NCBI RefSeq assembly: GCF_002289575.1
Contig: NZ_NTGA01000023.1
Span: 20,656 to 84,655 of the forward strand
Source of the DNA: Dietzia natronolimnaea
GTDB taxonomy: Bacteria > Actinomycetota > Actinomycetes > Mycobacteriales > Mycobacteriaceae
Direction of reading: 5' to 3'
Length of the DNA stretch: 64,000 nt
Shown here piece by piece: positions 1-8,906 of the stretch. Made by a program: the position numbers and the translations under genes. The first letter of the stretch is position 1. Each line of letters begins with the position of its first letter. Below the pieces are notes generated by a model. It saw nothing but the letters and a program-made list of their open reading frames with translations. It was not told the origin of the DNA and made no database searches.

Positions 1-7
1 GGCCGTC

Positions 8-829
8 ATGACCCAGCACAAGTCCCCCCTTGCCACCTCCCCCCTCGCCACCGTGCCGCAGGAGACCCCTGGCCATGGGCTGCTCGCGGGCAAGAAGGTC
101 GTGGTGACGGCCGCCGCGGGCACGGGCATCGGATTCTCGGCCGCCCGTCGCGCCGCGCTCGAGGGCGCCGACGTGCTGGTGTCCGACTTTCACGAGCGCC
201 GGATGAACGAGGCCCGCGACGCGCTCGCCGCCGAGTTCCCCGACCAGCGCTTCGAGGCCATCACGTGCAACGTGCAGTCGACCTCCGATGTCGACGGGCT
301 GATCATCGGCGCCGCACGGACGCTCGGCCGGATCGACGTGCTGGTCAACAACGCCGGATTCGGCGGCGAGGGCGAACTGGTCGACATGGCCGACGAGGAC
401 TGGGACCGGGTCCTGGACATCACGCTCAACGGAACCTTTCGCGCGACCCGTGCGGCGTTGCGGTACTTCCGCGAGGTGCCCCACAACGGGGTGATCGTCA
501 ACAACGCCTCCGTGCTCGGGTGGCGCGCCCAGCGTGCGCAGGCCCACTACGCGGCGGCGAAGGCCGGCGTGATGGCGCTGACCCGGTGCTCGGCGATCGA
601 GGGGGCCGACTTCGGCGTCCGCATCAACGCGATCGCGCCCTCCATCGCCCGACACGCGTTCCTGGAGAAGTCGGCCTCCGCTGAACTCCTCGACGAACTC
701 GCCGCCAAGGAGGCCTTCGGACGCGCCGCGGACGTCTGGGAGGTGGCCGCGACCATCGCCATGCTCGCCAGCGACTACACCACGTACCTCACCGGAGAGG
801 TCGTCTCCATCTCGTCACAGCGGGCCTGA
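8..829 (+). CDS. ipdF: IpdF-like short-chain dehydrogenase of HIP catabolism
   Basis: A 273-residue classical SDR oxidoreductase. The Rossmann glycine motif TAAAGTGIG is at residues 34-42, NNAG at 114-117, and the catalytic Ser168, Tyr181 and Lys185 are present (YAAAK). The closest family by gene order and sequence is IpdF (Rv3559c), which oxidises the 5-hydroxyl of the C/D-ring intermediate on the 5-OH-HIP branch of cholesterol catabolism. It lies upstream of kstR2 and fadA6, as in mycobacteria, although here a divergent lipoprotein gene separates them. The ATG at base 8 has only seven bases of window before it, so its promoter and any KstR2 box are not visible. The first 25 residues are a weakly conserved extension, and a later start cannot be excluded. 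Confidence 0.85.
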   Translation: MTQHKSPLATSPLATVPQETPGHGLLAGKKVVVTAAAGTGIGFSAARRAALEGADVLVSDFHERRMNEARDALAAEFPDQRFEAITCNVQSTSDVDGLIIGAARTLGRIDVLVNNAGFGGEGELVDMADEDWDRVLDITLNGTFRATRAALRYFREVPHNGVIVNNASVLGWRAQRAQAHYAAAKAGVMALTRCSAIEGADFGVRINAIAPSIARHAFLEKSASAELLDELAAKEAFGRAADVWEVAATIAMLASDYTTYLTGEVVSISSQRA

Positions 830-866
830 CCCCCTGGCGGCACCCGGGGAGGGGGAGCGAAGCAGA

Positions 867-1670
867 TCAGGCGTTGCGGATCTTCTCGACCTGCTTGGCA
901 AAGGCGTCGACGGCCGTGTCCCGTTCCGCGTCCGACACCGGCCCCGCCGCGTTGGCGACCGTGACGGACACGCCGATTCCCCGCACGACCCCGGTGATCA
1001 GGACGTTGCCGGTGAGCAGCTCCTGGCCCATCATGTCCATCGCGTTGTTCTGCGTGATGGCCGCGAAGTGCTCCACGCCCTCCGGCGCCTCGAGGGGCAA
1101 CAGCTGGTTCTCGGCGCGGGTCGTCACCTCGGTCCCTTCGAGCGGGATCGTGACGGTCATGGTGGGGCAGTCGACGATCAGCCGGTCACGATCGTTGAGG
1201 CCTGCCGTCACCGTCGTCACCGACACCGCGTACGCGGTGTTCTCGCTCTGGCCCGCCTGGATGGCGATCGCACCCGGCTCGGCCTGGGCGAGGAACGCGT
1301 CCTGGCTGAAGTCGGCGCAGCGCTCGGGGTCCACGCGGACGCCGGCGGCGATGTCCTCGAGGGCGCCGACCCCTCCGGCGATCTCCTCGGCCGAGACGGG
1401 GGCGAGACCGAGCTCGGGAGCGTCCTGGGCGTTGAGGACGAGTTGATCCACGCCGGCCTCGGGCGCACCCGGCGCGCCGGTGGGTTGCTCCTGACGCATC
1501 TCGCTCGTCGCGGGCGTGGTCTCCGCGGGGGCCGCGTCGTCACCGCTCTCGCCGATCGTGCAGGAGGCCAGGCCCAGGGTGAGGCCCACGGCCGCCGAGG
1601 CCGCGAGGACCCGGCGACCCGCTCGGCGCGGGCCGGAGGAGCGAGGGAAGGAGAAGACGGTGGAGCGCAT
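867..1670 (-). CDS. Putative exported lipoprotein of unknown function
   Basis: A 267-residue protein with a long, arginine-rich signal peptide ending in a lipobox (LASC, lipidated Cys37), so it is probably anchored on the outer face of the membrane. After the cysteine comes an acidic Pro/Thr-rich linker (about 40-75), then a roughly 190-residue domain with two more cysteines (near the PERCADF and IVDCPTM motifs). The general layout resembles the many small lipoproteins of mycobacteria with a soluble sensor-like or substrate-binding domain, but I do not recognise the family with certainty. The gene is divergent from kstR2 with about 100 bp between the starts and sits inside the KstR2 cluster, where no homologue is known to me. 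Its promoter would overlap the region of the KstR2 box, so co-regulation is possible but not shown. Confidence 0.75.
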   Translation of the reverse strand: MRSTVFSFPRSSGPRRAGRRVLAASAAVGLTLGLASCTIGESGDDAAPAETTPATSEMRQEQPTGAPGAPEAGVDQLVLNAQDAPELGLAPVSAEEIAGGVGALEDIAAGVRVDPERCADFSQDAFLAQAEPGAIAIQAGQSENTAYAVSVTTVTAGLNDRDRLIVDCPTMTVTIPLEGTEVTTRAENQLLPLEAPEGVEHFAAITQNNAMDMMGQELLTGNVLITGVVRGIGVSVTVANAAGPVSDAERDTAVDAFAKQVEKIRNA

Positions 1671-1741
1671 GGGGGGAGTCTAGGCAGAACGCGTCGACGA
1701 CGGGTGGACCGACGCGGCCATGCGGCCACCGGACCGTCCCT

Positions 1742-1755
1742 AGCAAGTGCTTGGT
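1742..1755. promoter_or_regulatory. KstR2 operator upstream of kstR2
   Basis: The 14-mer AGCAAGTGCTTGGT matches every fixed position of the known KstR2 consensus AnCAAGnnCTTGnT. It ends 15 nt before the kstR2 ATG and lies between kstR2 and the divergent lipoprotein gene. KstR2 is known to repress from such sites and to be released by HIP-CoA, so this is the expected autoregulatory operator for kstR2-fadA6. Confidence 0.9.
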
Positions 1756-1770
1756 TGGTAGAGTGGCCGG

Positions 1771-2352
1771 ATGACCAGCACGACCAGACGTGAGGAGCTC
1801 CTGGCGATCGCCGCCGGGCTCTTCGCCGAGCGCGGCCTGCGAGCCACCACCGTGCGGGACATCGCGGACGCCGCCGGCATCCTCTCCGGCAGTCTCTACC
1901 ACCACTTCTCGTCCAAAGAGGCGATCGTAGACGAGATCCTCCGCGGGTTCCTCGACTCCCTCTTCGGGGACTATCACCGGATCGTTCAGGCGGGCTCCTC
2001 GCCCCGGGAGACCCTCGAAGGGCTGGTCCGCGTCTCGTTCGAGGCCATTCACCGTCACAGGGACGAGGTGGCCATCTACCAGGACGAACTCAAGCATCTC
2101 CGGGGCAACCCCAGGTTCGATTACCTCCGCGAGCGCAACACCGAGTTCCGTGAGATGTGGACCGACGTGCTGGGCCGGGGCATCGAGTCCGGCCAGTTCC
2201 GTCCCGACCTCGACATCAGGCTCACCTACCGGTTCCTCCGCGACACCGTGTGGGTGGCCGTGCGCTGGTACAGGCCGGAGGACGACGACGACCACGCCGC
2301 GATCGCGGACCAGTACCTGCACATCGTGCTCGACGGCCTGGCCGTCGACTGA
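1771..2352 (+). CDS. kstR2: KstR2, TetR-family repressor of HIP catabolism
   Basis: A 193-residue TetR regulator. The N-terminal helix-turn-helix covers about residues 26-47 (TTVRDIADAAG, then SGSLYHHF), followed by an all-helical ligand domain with an acidic patch near the C terminus (RPEDDDDH). Family, length and context (KstR2 box directly upstream, fadA6 31 nt downstream, ipd genes nearby) identify it as the homologue of Rv3557c, which represses the C/D-ring genes until HIP-CoA binds. The start ATG follows the operator by 15 nt, leaving almost no room for a leader with a strong ribosome site, so translation may begin at or near the transcript start. It shares an orientation with fadA6 and is probably cotranscribed with it. 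Confidence 0.92.
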   Translation: MTSTTRREELLAIAAGLFAERGLRATTVRDIADAAGILSGSLYHHFSSKEAIVDEILRGFLDSLFGDYHRIVQAGSSPRETLEGLVRVSFEAIHRHRDEVAIYQDELKHLRGNPRFDYLRERNTEFREMWTDVLGRGIESGQFRPDLDIRLTYRFLRDTVWVAVRWYRPEDDDDHAAIADQYLHIVLDGLAVD

Positions 2353-2382
2353 ACCCACCTGACACCATCCACGAGGAGACAC

Positions 2383-3552
2383 ATGACCAGCGTGACCGGC
2401 CGCGAGGCCTACGTTATCGACGCCGTCCGGACGCCTGCGGGAAAGCGCGGCGGGAGCCTGTCCGGCCAGCACCCGGCGGACCTGGGCGCGCACGTCATCA
2501 GCGCGGTGGTCGAGCGCACGGGGATCGACCCCGAGGTGGTCGACGACGTGATCTTCGGCTGCGTGGACGCCATAGGCCCGCAGGCGGGCAACATCGCGCG
2601 CTCCGCGTGGCTCGCCGCCGGGATGCCCCTCGGTGTGCCCGGGACCACCGTCGACCGCCAGTGCGGCTCCAGTCAGCAGGCCATCCACTTCGGTGCCCAG
2701 GGGATCATGTCCGGCACCCAGGACGTGATCCTGTTCGGGGGCGTGCAGAACATGAGCGCGCTGCCGATCTCCTCCGCCATGCTCGCCGGCCGTGAGTACG
2801 GATTCGACGACCCGTTCACCGGCTCCACCGGATGGGTCTCCCGCTTCGGCTCCCAGGAGATCTCCCAGTTCAACGGTGCCCAGATGATGGCCGACAAGTG
2901 GGACATCTCGCGGGGGGAGATGGAGGAGTGGGCACTGCAGTCCCACACCCGCGCCCGCGCCGCGATCGCCGAGGGCCGGTTCGCGAACGAATACGTCCCG
3001 CTCGCCGGTCTCGAGGCCGACGAGACCACGCGCGAGACCACCCTCGAGAAGATGGCCTCCCTACCCGTGCTGGCCGAGGGTGGGTCGCTGACCGCTGCCG
3101 TGGCGTCGCAGATCTCCGACGGTGCGTCCGCCGGGTTGCTCGCCTCCGCCGAGGCGGTGGAGAAGTACGGCCTCACGCCGCGTGCCCGGATCCACCATCT
3201 GACCGTGCGCGGTGACGATCCGGTGATGATGCTCTCCGCGCCGATCCCCGCCACCCGGTGGGCTCTGGAGAAGACCGGACTGACGATCGACGACATCGAC
3301 GTGGTGGAGATCAACGAGGCGTTCGCCCCCGTCGTGTTGGCCTGGATCAAAGAGATCGGTGCCGACCCGGCCCGGGTGAACCCCAACGGCGGCGGCATCG
3401 CGCTGGGCCACCCGCTCGGCGCGACCGGTGCGAAGCTGTTCGCCACCCTGCTGAACGAACTCGAGCGCACCGGCGGCCGCTACGGCCTGCAGACGATGTG
3501 TGAAGGCGGCGGCACCGCCAACGTGACGATCATCGAGCGACTCGACTCCTGA
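2383..3552 (+). CDS. fadA6: FadA6 thiolase, late step of C/D-ring degradation
   Basis: A 389-residue thiolase. The acylated nucleophile is Cys94 (DRQCGSS), His343 lies in GHPLGATG and the second cysteine is Cys373 in CEGGGTAN, so the catalytic triad is complete. In the HIP pathway FadA6 (Rv3556c) performs the thiolytic cleavage after IpdAB opens the last ring. The gene follows kstR2 after 30 nt with a good ribosome site (GAGGAG, about 7 nt before the ATG), so the two are very likely one KstR2-controlled transcript. A strong hairpin 30 nt after the stop ends the unit. Length and motifs are ordinary for the family and nothing is missing. Confidence 0.92.
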   Translation: MTSVTGREAYVIDAVRTPAGKRGGSLSGQHPADLGAHVISAVVERTGIDPEVVDDVIFGCVDAIGPQAGNIARSAWLAAGMPLGVPGTTVDRQCGSSQQAIHFGAQGIMSGTQDVILFGGVQNMSALPISSAMLAGREYGFDDPFTGSTGWVSRFGSQEISQFNGAQMMADKWDISRGEMEEWALQSHTRARAAIAEGRFANEYVPLAGLEADETTRETTLEKMASLPVLAEGGSLTAAVASQISDGASAGLLASAEAVEKYGLTPRARIHHLTVRGDDPVMMLSAPIPATRWALEKTGLTIDDIDVVEINEAFAPVVLAWIKEIGADPARVNPNGGGIALGHPLGATGAKLFATLLNELERTGGRYGLQTMCEGGGTANVTIIERLDS

Positions 3553-3582
3553 CGCGCCGCCCCCGAGGCCCCGCACCACGAG

Positions 3583-3614
3583 ACAGGCCCCGCACCACCC
3601 GGTGCGGGGCCTGT
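3583..3614. terminator. Hairpin terminator between fadA6 and the convergent secreted-protein gene
   Basis: A perfect 14-bp stem (ACAGGCCCCGCACC paired with its complement at 3601-3614) encloses a 4-nt loop. There is no clear U tract on either side, which is usual in high-GC actinobacteria. It lies between two convergent genes and could end transcription from both. Confidence 0.7.
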
Positions 3615-3638
3615 GACGCGTGAGGCCTGCTCTCGTGG

Positions 3639-4259
3639 TCAGCCCTCGGCCGAGAGGGTGTCCAGGCCGAGGCCGCCGCCCTCGCCGCCGCCGAGCAGGC
3701 CGAGGAGGCTGCCGAGTCCGCTGGCGTCGCCCTCGCCGGTCGCCGAGGACAGGGTGCCGAGGGTGTCCTCGGTCGACAGCCCGCCGAGGCTGCCCTGGAT
3801 CGCATCGAGCGGATCGCCGACGAGCACGGGCCCGCCGATGTCCGACCCACCGAGCAGGCAGTAGCTGACCACGGCGTAGACGTTAGACGGCACGGTGGCC
3901 GACACCGTGACGTCAGCGATCGTCACGCTGGCGATCGGGCTGGGCACGAGGCCGCCGGTCTGGAGGAACGTCACGTCGGCCATGCTGTTGATCAGGTTGT
4001 TGATCGCGGTGAGGTCGAGGTTGTTGAGCGCCTCGAGCTGGGTGAGGAGAGCCGGGGCGCTCGACGTCGGGACCACCGCGGCGACACACGTGTCGGCGTC
4101 GACCACGAAGTCCTTCTCGAAGGTGACGGACACTGTGTTGCCGTTGACCACGGGGTTCGCGGCCGTGGCGGCGGACGCGGCGCCGGCGCCGGCGAGGGTG
4201 AGGGCGGCGGTGGCGCCGAGGGCGGCAGCGACGCGGACTGCGGTGCGGTGGGGGGTCAT
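3639..4259 (-). CDS. Putative secreted protein with Gly/Leu/Ser-rich tail
   Basis: A 206-residue protein with a clear Sec signal peptide (basic N terminus, hydrophobic stretch, likely cleavage after ASA at residue 30). The mature part has a roughly 120-residue domain with two cysteines (ADTCVAA and VSYCLLG), which may form a disulfide outside the cell. It ends in a low-complexity tail rich in Gly, Leu and Ser (GLGSLLGLLGG, GGLGLDTL). No family is recognised. The ATG at 4259 has a good upstream ribosome site (AGGAGA) and gives the signal peptide, so this start is preferred over the longer open frame. The gene lies just downstream of ipdC on the same strand, 170 bp away, and probably has its own promoter. 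The tail recalls the Gly-Ser repeat protein at 9930 and the end of the GH43-like protein at 57858. Confidence 0.75.
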   Translation of the reverse strand: MTPHRTAVRVAAALGATAALTLAGAGAASAATAANPVVNGNTVSVTFEKDFVVDADTCVAAVVPTSSAPALLTQLEALNNLDLTAINNLINSMADVTFLQTGGLVPSPIASVTIADVTVSATVPSNVYAVVSYCLLGGSDIGGPVLVGDPLDAIQGSLGGLSTEDTLGTLSSATGEGDASGLGSLLGLLGGGEGGGLGLDTLSAEG

Positions 4260-4429
4260 CGTGTTCTCCTGTGGGTGCGGGGCCGGGGTCCCCGATTGGG
4301 GGACAACGGCTCTCAGGGTAGGCCAAGAAAGTCCTGAGGAAGTGCTGATTGGGCTAACACGACCGCACCCGTCGGCGTTTCCGGCCGGCGGGTTGGTGAA
4401 AGAAGTTTCCCGTGGTTCTGGTGGGGTTA

Positions 4430-5512
4430 CTAGTCCATCTCCCGCAGGGCCTTCAACCGCTGGTGCGCCTCCGTCATGATCCGCTGGATAAGCACGTCGC
4501 AGCTGGGTAAGTCCTCGATCATCCCCACGACCTGGCCGGACGCGAGCACACCGGCCTCGGTATTGCCCTCGACCAGCCCGGCCTTGAGCAGCATCGGGGT
4601 GTTGGCGGCCATGACGATCTGCTGCCAGGTTCGCTCGGAGGCCTTTTTCATGTTGAGGCCGTCCCTGGCGAGGGTCTGCCACTTCATGCCGGTCATCGAC
4701 TTGAACTTGTTGGCGTTCTGGACCGCGGCCAGCATCCCCTTGACGGGGCTGCCGGACTCGAGCGCGTTGACCAGGCCGGTGCGCAGGACGCGGTGCGGCA
4801 TCCCGTCGACACGGGTGGAGACGACGGTGTCCTGCAGTCCCTTCTCCAGATACTGCTTCTTCACCGCGTCCGGGACCCGGGAGTCGCTGGTGAGCAGGAA
4901 GCGTGTGCCCATGGCCACGCCCGCGGCCCCGTAGGCGAGCGCGGCCACCAGGCCGCGGCCGTCGAAGAAGCCTCCACCGGCGATGACGGGGATGGAGGTG
5001 TTCCCGGCACCACCGAGGGCGTCAATGACACTCGGCAGCAACAGCGTCGTGGCGACCTGGCCGGTGTGTCCTCCGCCCTCGCCGCCCTGGACTATCACCG
5101 CGTCGGCGCCCCAGGACGCCACCTTGACGGCGTGCTTCGCCGCGCCGATGGAGGGGACGACGACGAGGCCGTTGTCCTTGAGGCGCGCGATCAACTCGGG
5201 CTTGGGTGCGAGGGCGAACGACGCCACCGTCACCCCGTGTCGGATCATCAGCTCGCACCGCTCTGCGGCGTCCTCGGCATCGGCGCGGAGGTTGACCCCG
5301 AAGGGTCGGGTGGTCAGCTCCTTGGTGCGCACGATGGCGTTCTCGAGTTCCTGGTACGTCATCGTGGCCGAGGCGATGATCCCCAGACCGCCGGCGTTTG
5401 CGGTGGCCGCGGTCAGTTCGGGTCCGGAGACCCACCCCATGCCCGTCTGGACGATCGGGTACTCGACCCCGACGAGCTCGGTGAAGGCTGTGGTGATGGT
5501 CGGCGCACTCAT
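4430..5512 (-). CDS. ipdC: IpdC, flavin-dependent reductase of HIP catabolism
   Basis: A 360-residue protein of the nitronate monooxygenase / 2-nitropropane dioxygenase TIM-barrel family, which binds FMN. Visible markers are the N-terminal YPIVQTGMG, the phosphate-binding GGEGGGHTG, and AGGGFFDGRG with GVAMGTRFL. By gene order (ipdC-ipdB-ipdA-echA20) it corresponds to Rv3553 IpdC, which acts on a CoA-bound hydroxylated C/D-ring intermediate rather than on nitroalkanes. It is the last gene of a four-gene operon; its ATG overlaps the ipdB stop by 4 nt, so translation is coupled. A paralogue of the same superfamily occurs at 30731 beside fadD19. Confidence 0.9.
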   Translation of the reverse strand: MSAPTITTAFTELVGVEYPIVQTGMGWVSGPELTAATANAGGLGIIASATMTYQELENAIVRTKELTTRPFGVNLRADAEDAAERCELMIRHGVTVASFALAPKPELIARLKDNGLVVVPSIGAAKHAVKVASWGADAVIVQGGEGGGHTGQVATTLLLPSVIDALGGAGNTSIPVIAGGGFFDGRGLVAALAYGAAGVAMGTRFLLTSDSRVPDAVKKQYLEKGLQDTVVSTRVDGMPHRVLRTGLVNALESGSPVKGMLAAVQNANKFKSMTGMKWQTLARDGLNMKKASERTWQQIVMAANTPMLLKAGLVEGNTEAGVLASGQVVGMIEDLPSCDVLIQRIMTEAHQRLKALREMD

Positions 5513-6293
5513 GCGGACGGCACCTCACGGTCGCGGAACCCGCGCGGATCCAGCACCTCCCGGATGAGGCTCAGCTCCTCGGCGGACGGGGCTCGGGTGA
5601 CCGCGGCCCCCGCCAGGCCCTCGATCTCGAAGCCGGTGTTCTCCGCGACCTCCTCGGCGGTGACGCCCGGGTGCAGGCTCAGCGCACGCATGCCGTGGTC
5701 GGTCCCGCCGAAGTCGAACACGCCGAGGTTGGACACCACCCGGTGCAGGTGGTGGTACCGGAACGCCGGATCGCCCGGGGTGTAGCGGTCGTAACCCACG
5801 CCGCAGACGATGTCGACCTCCTCGGTGAACACGCGCGTGGAGTGCTTGCCCACCCAGTAGCTGGTCGCGTGGTTGATCGAGTTGCCGGGCGCACCCCGCA
5901 GGCCGAACATCTGCCGCGTGGGCTGCTGGACGTCGTCGCCGAAGGCGGAGAGGTTCTGGTTGCCGAAGCGGTCGATCTGGTTGGCACCCATCACCACGTG
6001 GCGTGTGCCGGCCTGCAGGACGTCGAACACCCGGGGGAAGGGGATGTACCCCTCGAAATCGATGACCTTGCCCAGCGGCGGGGTCTGGCCGAGGAAGCGG
6101 TACTCCCCGTCGGTGATGAGCAGATCCGGCTCGGAGGTCAGACGCGCGAGCCGCGCCCCGATGGTGGCCATCGGGGTCATGGGCGAGGCGAAGATCTCCC
6201 CGGCACCGGCGAAGATCTCCGCGCACGCGATGGCGCAGTACTCGGCCCTGCTGATGGACTGAGCGGCAGCGGGCTGTGTGGTGGGGTCGGTCA

Positions 6294-6294
<1 letters not shown>
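5509..6294 (-). CDS. ipdB: IpdB, beta subunit of COCHEA-CoA hydrolase
   Basis: A 261-residue protein of the class I CoA-transferase fold. With IpdA it forms a heterotetramer that does not transfer CoA but hydrolyses a carbon-carbon bond, opening the last steroid ring (ring C) of COCHEA-CoA, as established for M. tuberculosis IpdAB. Landmarks are GEIFASPMTPMA near residue 30, LLITDGEYRF, and GLRGAPGNS. The ATG at 6294 overlaps the stop of ipdA as TGATG, and its own stop overlaps the ipdC start as ATGA, so the three genes are tightly coupled. The first ten or so residues (Thr/Gln/Ala-rich) are variable. Length is close to the usual 250. Confidence 0.9.
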
Positions 6295-7228
<934 letters not shown>

Positions 7229-7232
<4 letters not shown>

Positions 7233-8023
7233 TTGTTCTCGCCCGTCCTCTCGGCTCGATCAGTTCGTCTGTCCAGGTTCGTCCCGCTCTTGACGAACTC
7301 GTCTCGGTGCTCGTCGGCCACGCCGGCGAGGTTGAGTTCGAAGGTGAAGCCCTGCTCCATCCGGTATGAGGACTTCACGTCGACGGGATCGATGTGGTTG
7401 ATGGCTTCCTTGGCCGCGCGGATGACCCGGGTGTCCTTGGCGGCGATCGTCTCGGCGAGGTCCCGGGCGGCCGCGTCGAGCTGGTCGCGGGGGACCACCT
7501 CGTACACGGTGCCCCACTGGTGGAGCTGCTGCGCGGTGACGTTGCGGGAGGTGAAGTACAGGGTGCGCATCATGTGCGGGGGTACCATGCGGGCCAGGTG
7601 GGTGGCCGCTCCGAGCGCTCCCCGGTCCACCTCGGGGAGGCCGAACACCGCGTCGTCGGAGGCGACGATGCAGTCCGCGTTCCCCACGAGCCCGATCCCG
7701 CCGCCGACACAGAAGCCGTTCACCGCGGCGATCACGGGGACCGCGCACTCGTACACGGCGTTGAAAGCCACGTAGCAGCCGCGGTTGGCGGCGAGCAGGT
7801 GGTCGAAACCCTCGAAGTTCTGCATCTCCTTGATGTCCACGCCGGCGTTGAACCCGCGGCCCTCGGCCCGCAGGATCACCACGTGAACCTCCGGGTCGCG
7901 CCCGGCGGCGAGGATCTGCTCGCCGAGCTCGAACCATCCCGCGGAGGGTATGGCGTTGACGGGGGGGAAGTCGACGGTGACGGTCGCGATGCCGTCCGAT
8001 CCCTTGTCGAGGGTGATGCCCAT
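7229..8023 (-). CDS. echA20: EchA20, ring D hydrolase of the crotonase family
   Basis: A 264-residue crotonase-fold enzyme. The oxyanion-hole segments are visible as GRGFNAGVDI and as GFCVGGGIGL followed by GLPEVDRG. In the mycobacterial pathway EchA20 (Rv3550) hydrolyses ring D of HIEC-CoA to give COCHEA-CoA, the substrate of IpdAB, whose genes follow directly. The ATG at 8023 was chosen because the family starts with a short GITLDK-type strand; the 26 upstream codons run back into the operator. The C-terminal 20 residues are rich in Arg and Asp and look variable. First gene of its operon. Confidence 0.92.
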
Positions 8024-8073
8024 GGTGCTCCCTTCGCACGCCGACGCTGTGTGGTTCAGCGGCCGGGTGACTG

Positions 8074-8087
8074 ACCAAACGCTTGCT
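8074..8087. promoter_or_regulatory. KstR2 operator in the echA20 / SDR divergent promoter
   Basis: ACCAAACGCTTGCT matches AnCAAGnnCTTGnT except for A instead of G at position 6. It lies 51 nt before the echA20 ATG on one side and 16 nt before the SDR ATG on the other, so one site can control both divergent operons. This is the arrangement known for Rv3549c-Rv3550. Confidence 0.82.
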
Positions 8088-8103
8088 TGGTAGGCTAGCA
8101 CGC

Positions 8104-8877
8104 ATGTCGCACATCGATCTGGGTCTGGCGGGCAGGGTCGTCCTCGTCACGGGCGGCGTCCGCGGCGTCGGCGCCGGGATCAGCAGGGTCTTCCGCGAAG
8201 CCGGGGCCGTCGTCGTCACCTGCGCGCGGCGCCCCGCCGACGAAGGGTCCGACGTCGCCGATCTCGAGTTCCACTCGGTCGACCTCCGTGACCCCGACGC
8301 GGTCCGCGCGATGGTCGACCGCATCGTGGATCGGCACGGCCGGCTCGACGTGGTGGTAAACAACGCCGGTGGGGCCCCCTTCGCCCTGGCCGCTGATGCG
8401 AGCCCTAACTTCCACTCCAAGATCGTCGCGCTGAACCTGTTGTCCGCGCTCACGGTGGCCCAGGAGGCGAACCGGGTGATGCAGCCGGCCGGAGGGGCGA
8501 TCGTCAACATCTCCTCGGTGTCCGGGCACCGGCCTTCGCCGGGAACGGCGTCCTACGGTGCGGCCAAGGCGGGGATCGACTCCCTGACCCGATCCCTGGC
8601 CGTCGAGTGGGCGCCCGCGGTGCGGATCAACTCCGTCGTGGTGGGTCCGGTGAGGACCGAGCTCGCCGAGATGCACTACGGGGACGCCGACGGGGTGGCC
8701 GCGGTCGACGCCACCATCCCCATGGGACGGATGGCGGATCCACGCGACGTGGGCCAGGCGGCCGCGTTCCTGGCATCCCCACTGGCGGCGTACATCACCG
8801 GAGCCGAGCTCCTGGTTCACGGCGGTGGCGAGAAGCCGGCGTTCCTGTCGGCGTCCAACGCCAACACGACGTCCTGA
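8104..8877 (+). CDS. SDR oxidoreductase of the KstR2 regulon (Rv3549c-like)
   Basis: A 257-residue classical SDR with the glycine motif TGGVRGVG near residue 16, NNAG, a catalytic Ser in NISSVSG, YGAAKAG with the active-site Tyr and Lys, and a conventional C-terminal substrate lid. It is divergent from echA20 across the KstR2 box, exactly where M. tuberculosis has Rv3549c. It probably oxidises or reduces a hydroxy or oxo group on a CoA thioester of the C/D-ring pathway; the exact step has not been assigned to my knowledge. The start codon is only 16 nt from the operator. It is followed after 29 nt by a second SDR gene on the same strand. Confidence 0.85.
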   Translation: MSHIDLGLAGRVVLVTGGVRGVGAGISRVFREAGAVVVTCARRPADEGSDVADLEFHSVDLRDPDAVRAMVDRIVDRHGRLDVVVNNAGGAPFALAADASPNFHSKIVALNLLSALTVAQEANRVMQPAGGAIVNISSVSGHRPSPGTASYGAAKAGIDSLTRSLAVEWAPAVRINSVVVGPVRTELAEMHYGDADGVAAVDATIPMGRMADPRDVGQAAAFLASPLAAYITGAELLVHGGGEKPAFLSASNANTTS

Positions 8878-8906
8878 CATCACCGAACATCTATCCGAGG
8901 AGAACC

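Noticed and set aside
1540..2946. A 468-residue minus-strand open frame across kstR2 and fadA6
   Set aside because: It is antisense to both genes, with His/Gly/Arg-rich composition and no recognisable domain.
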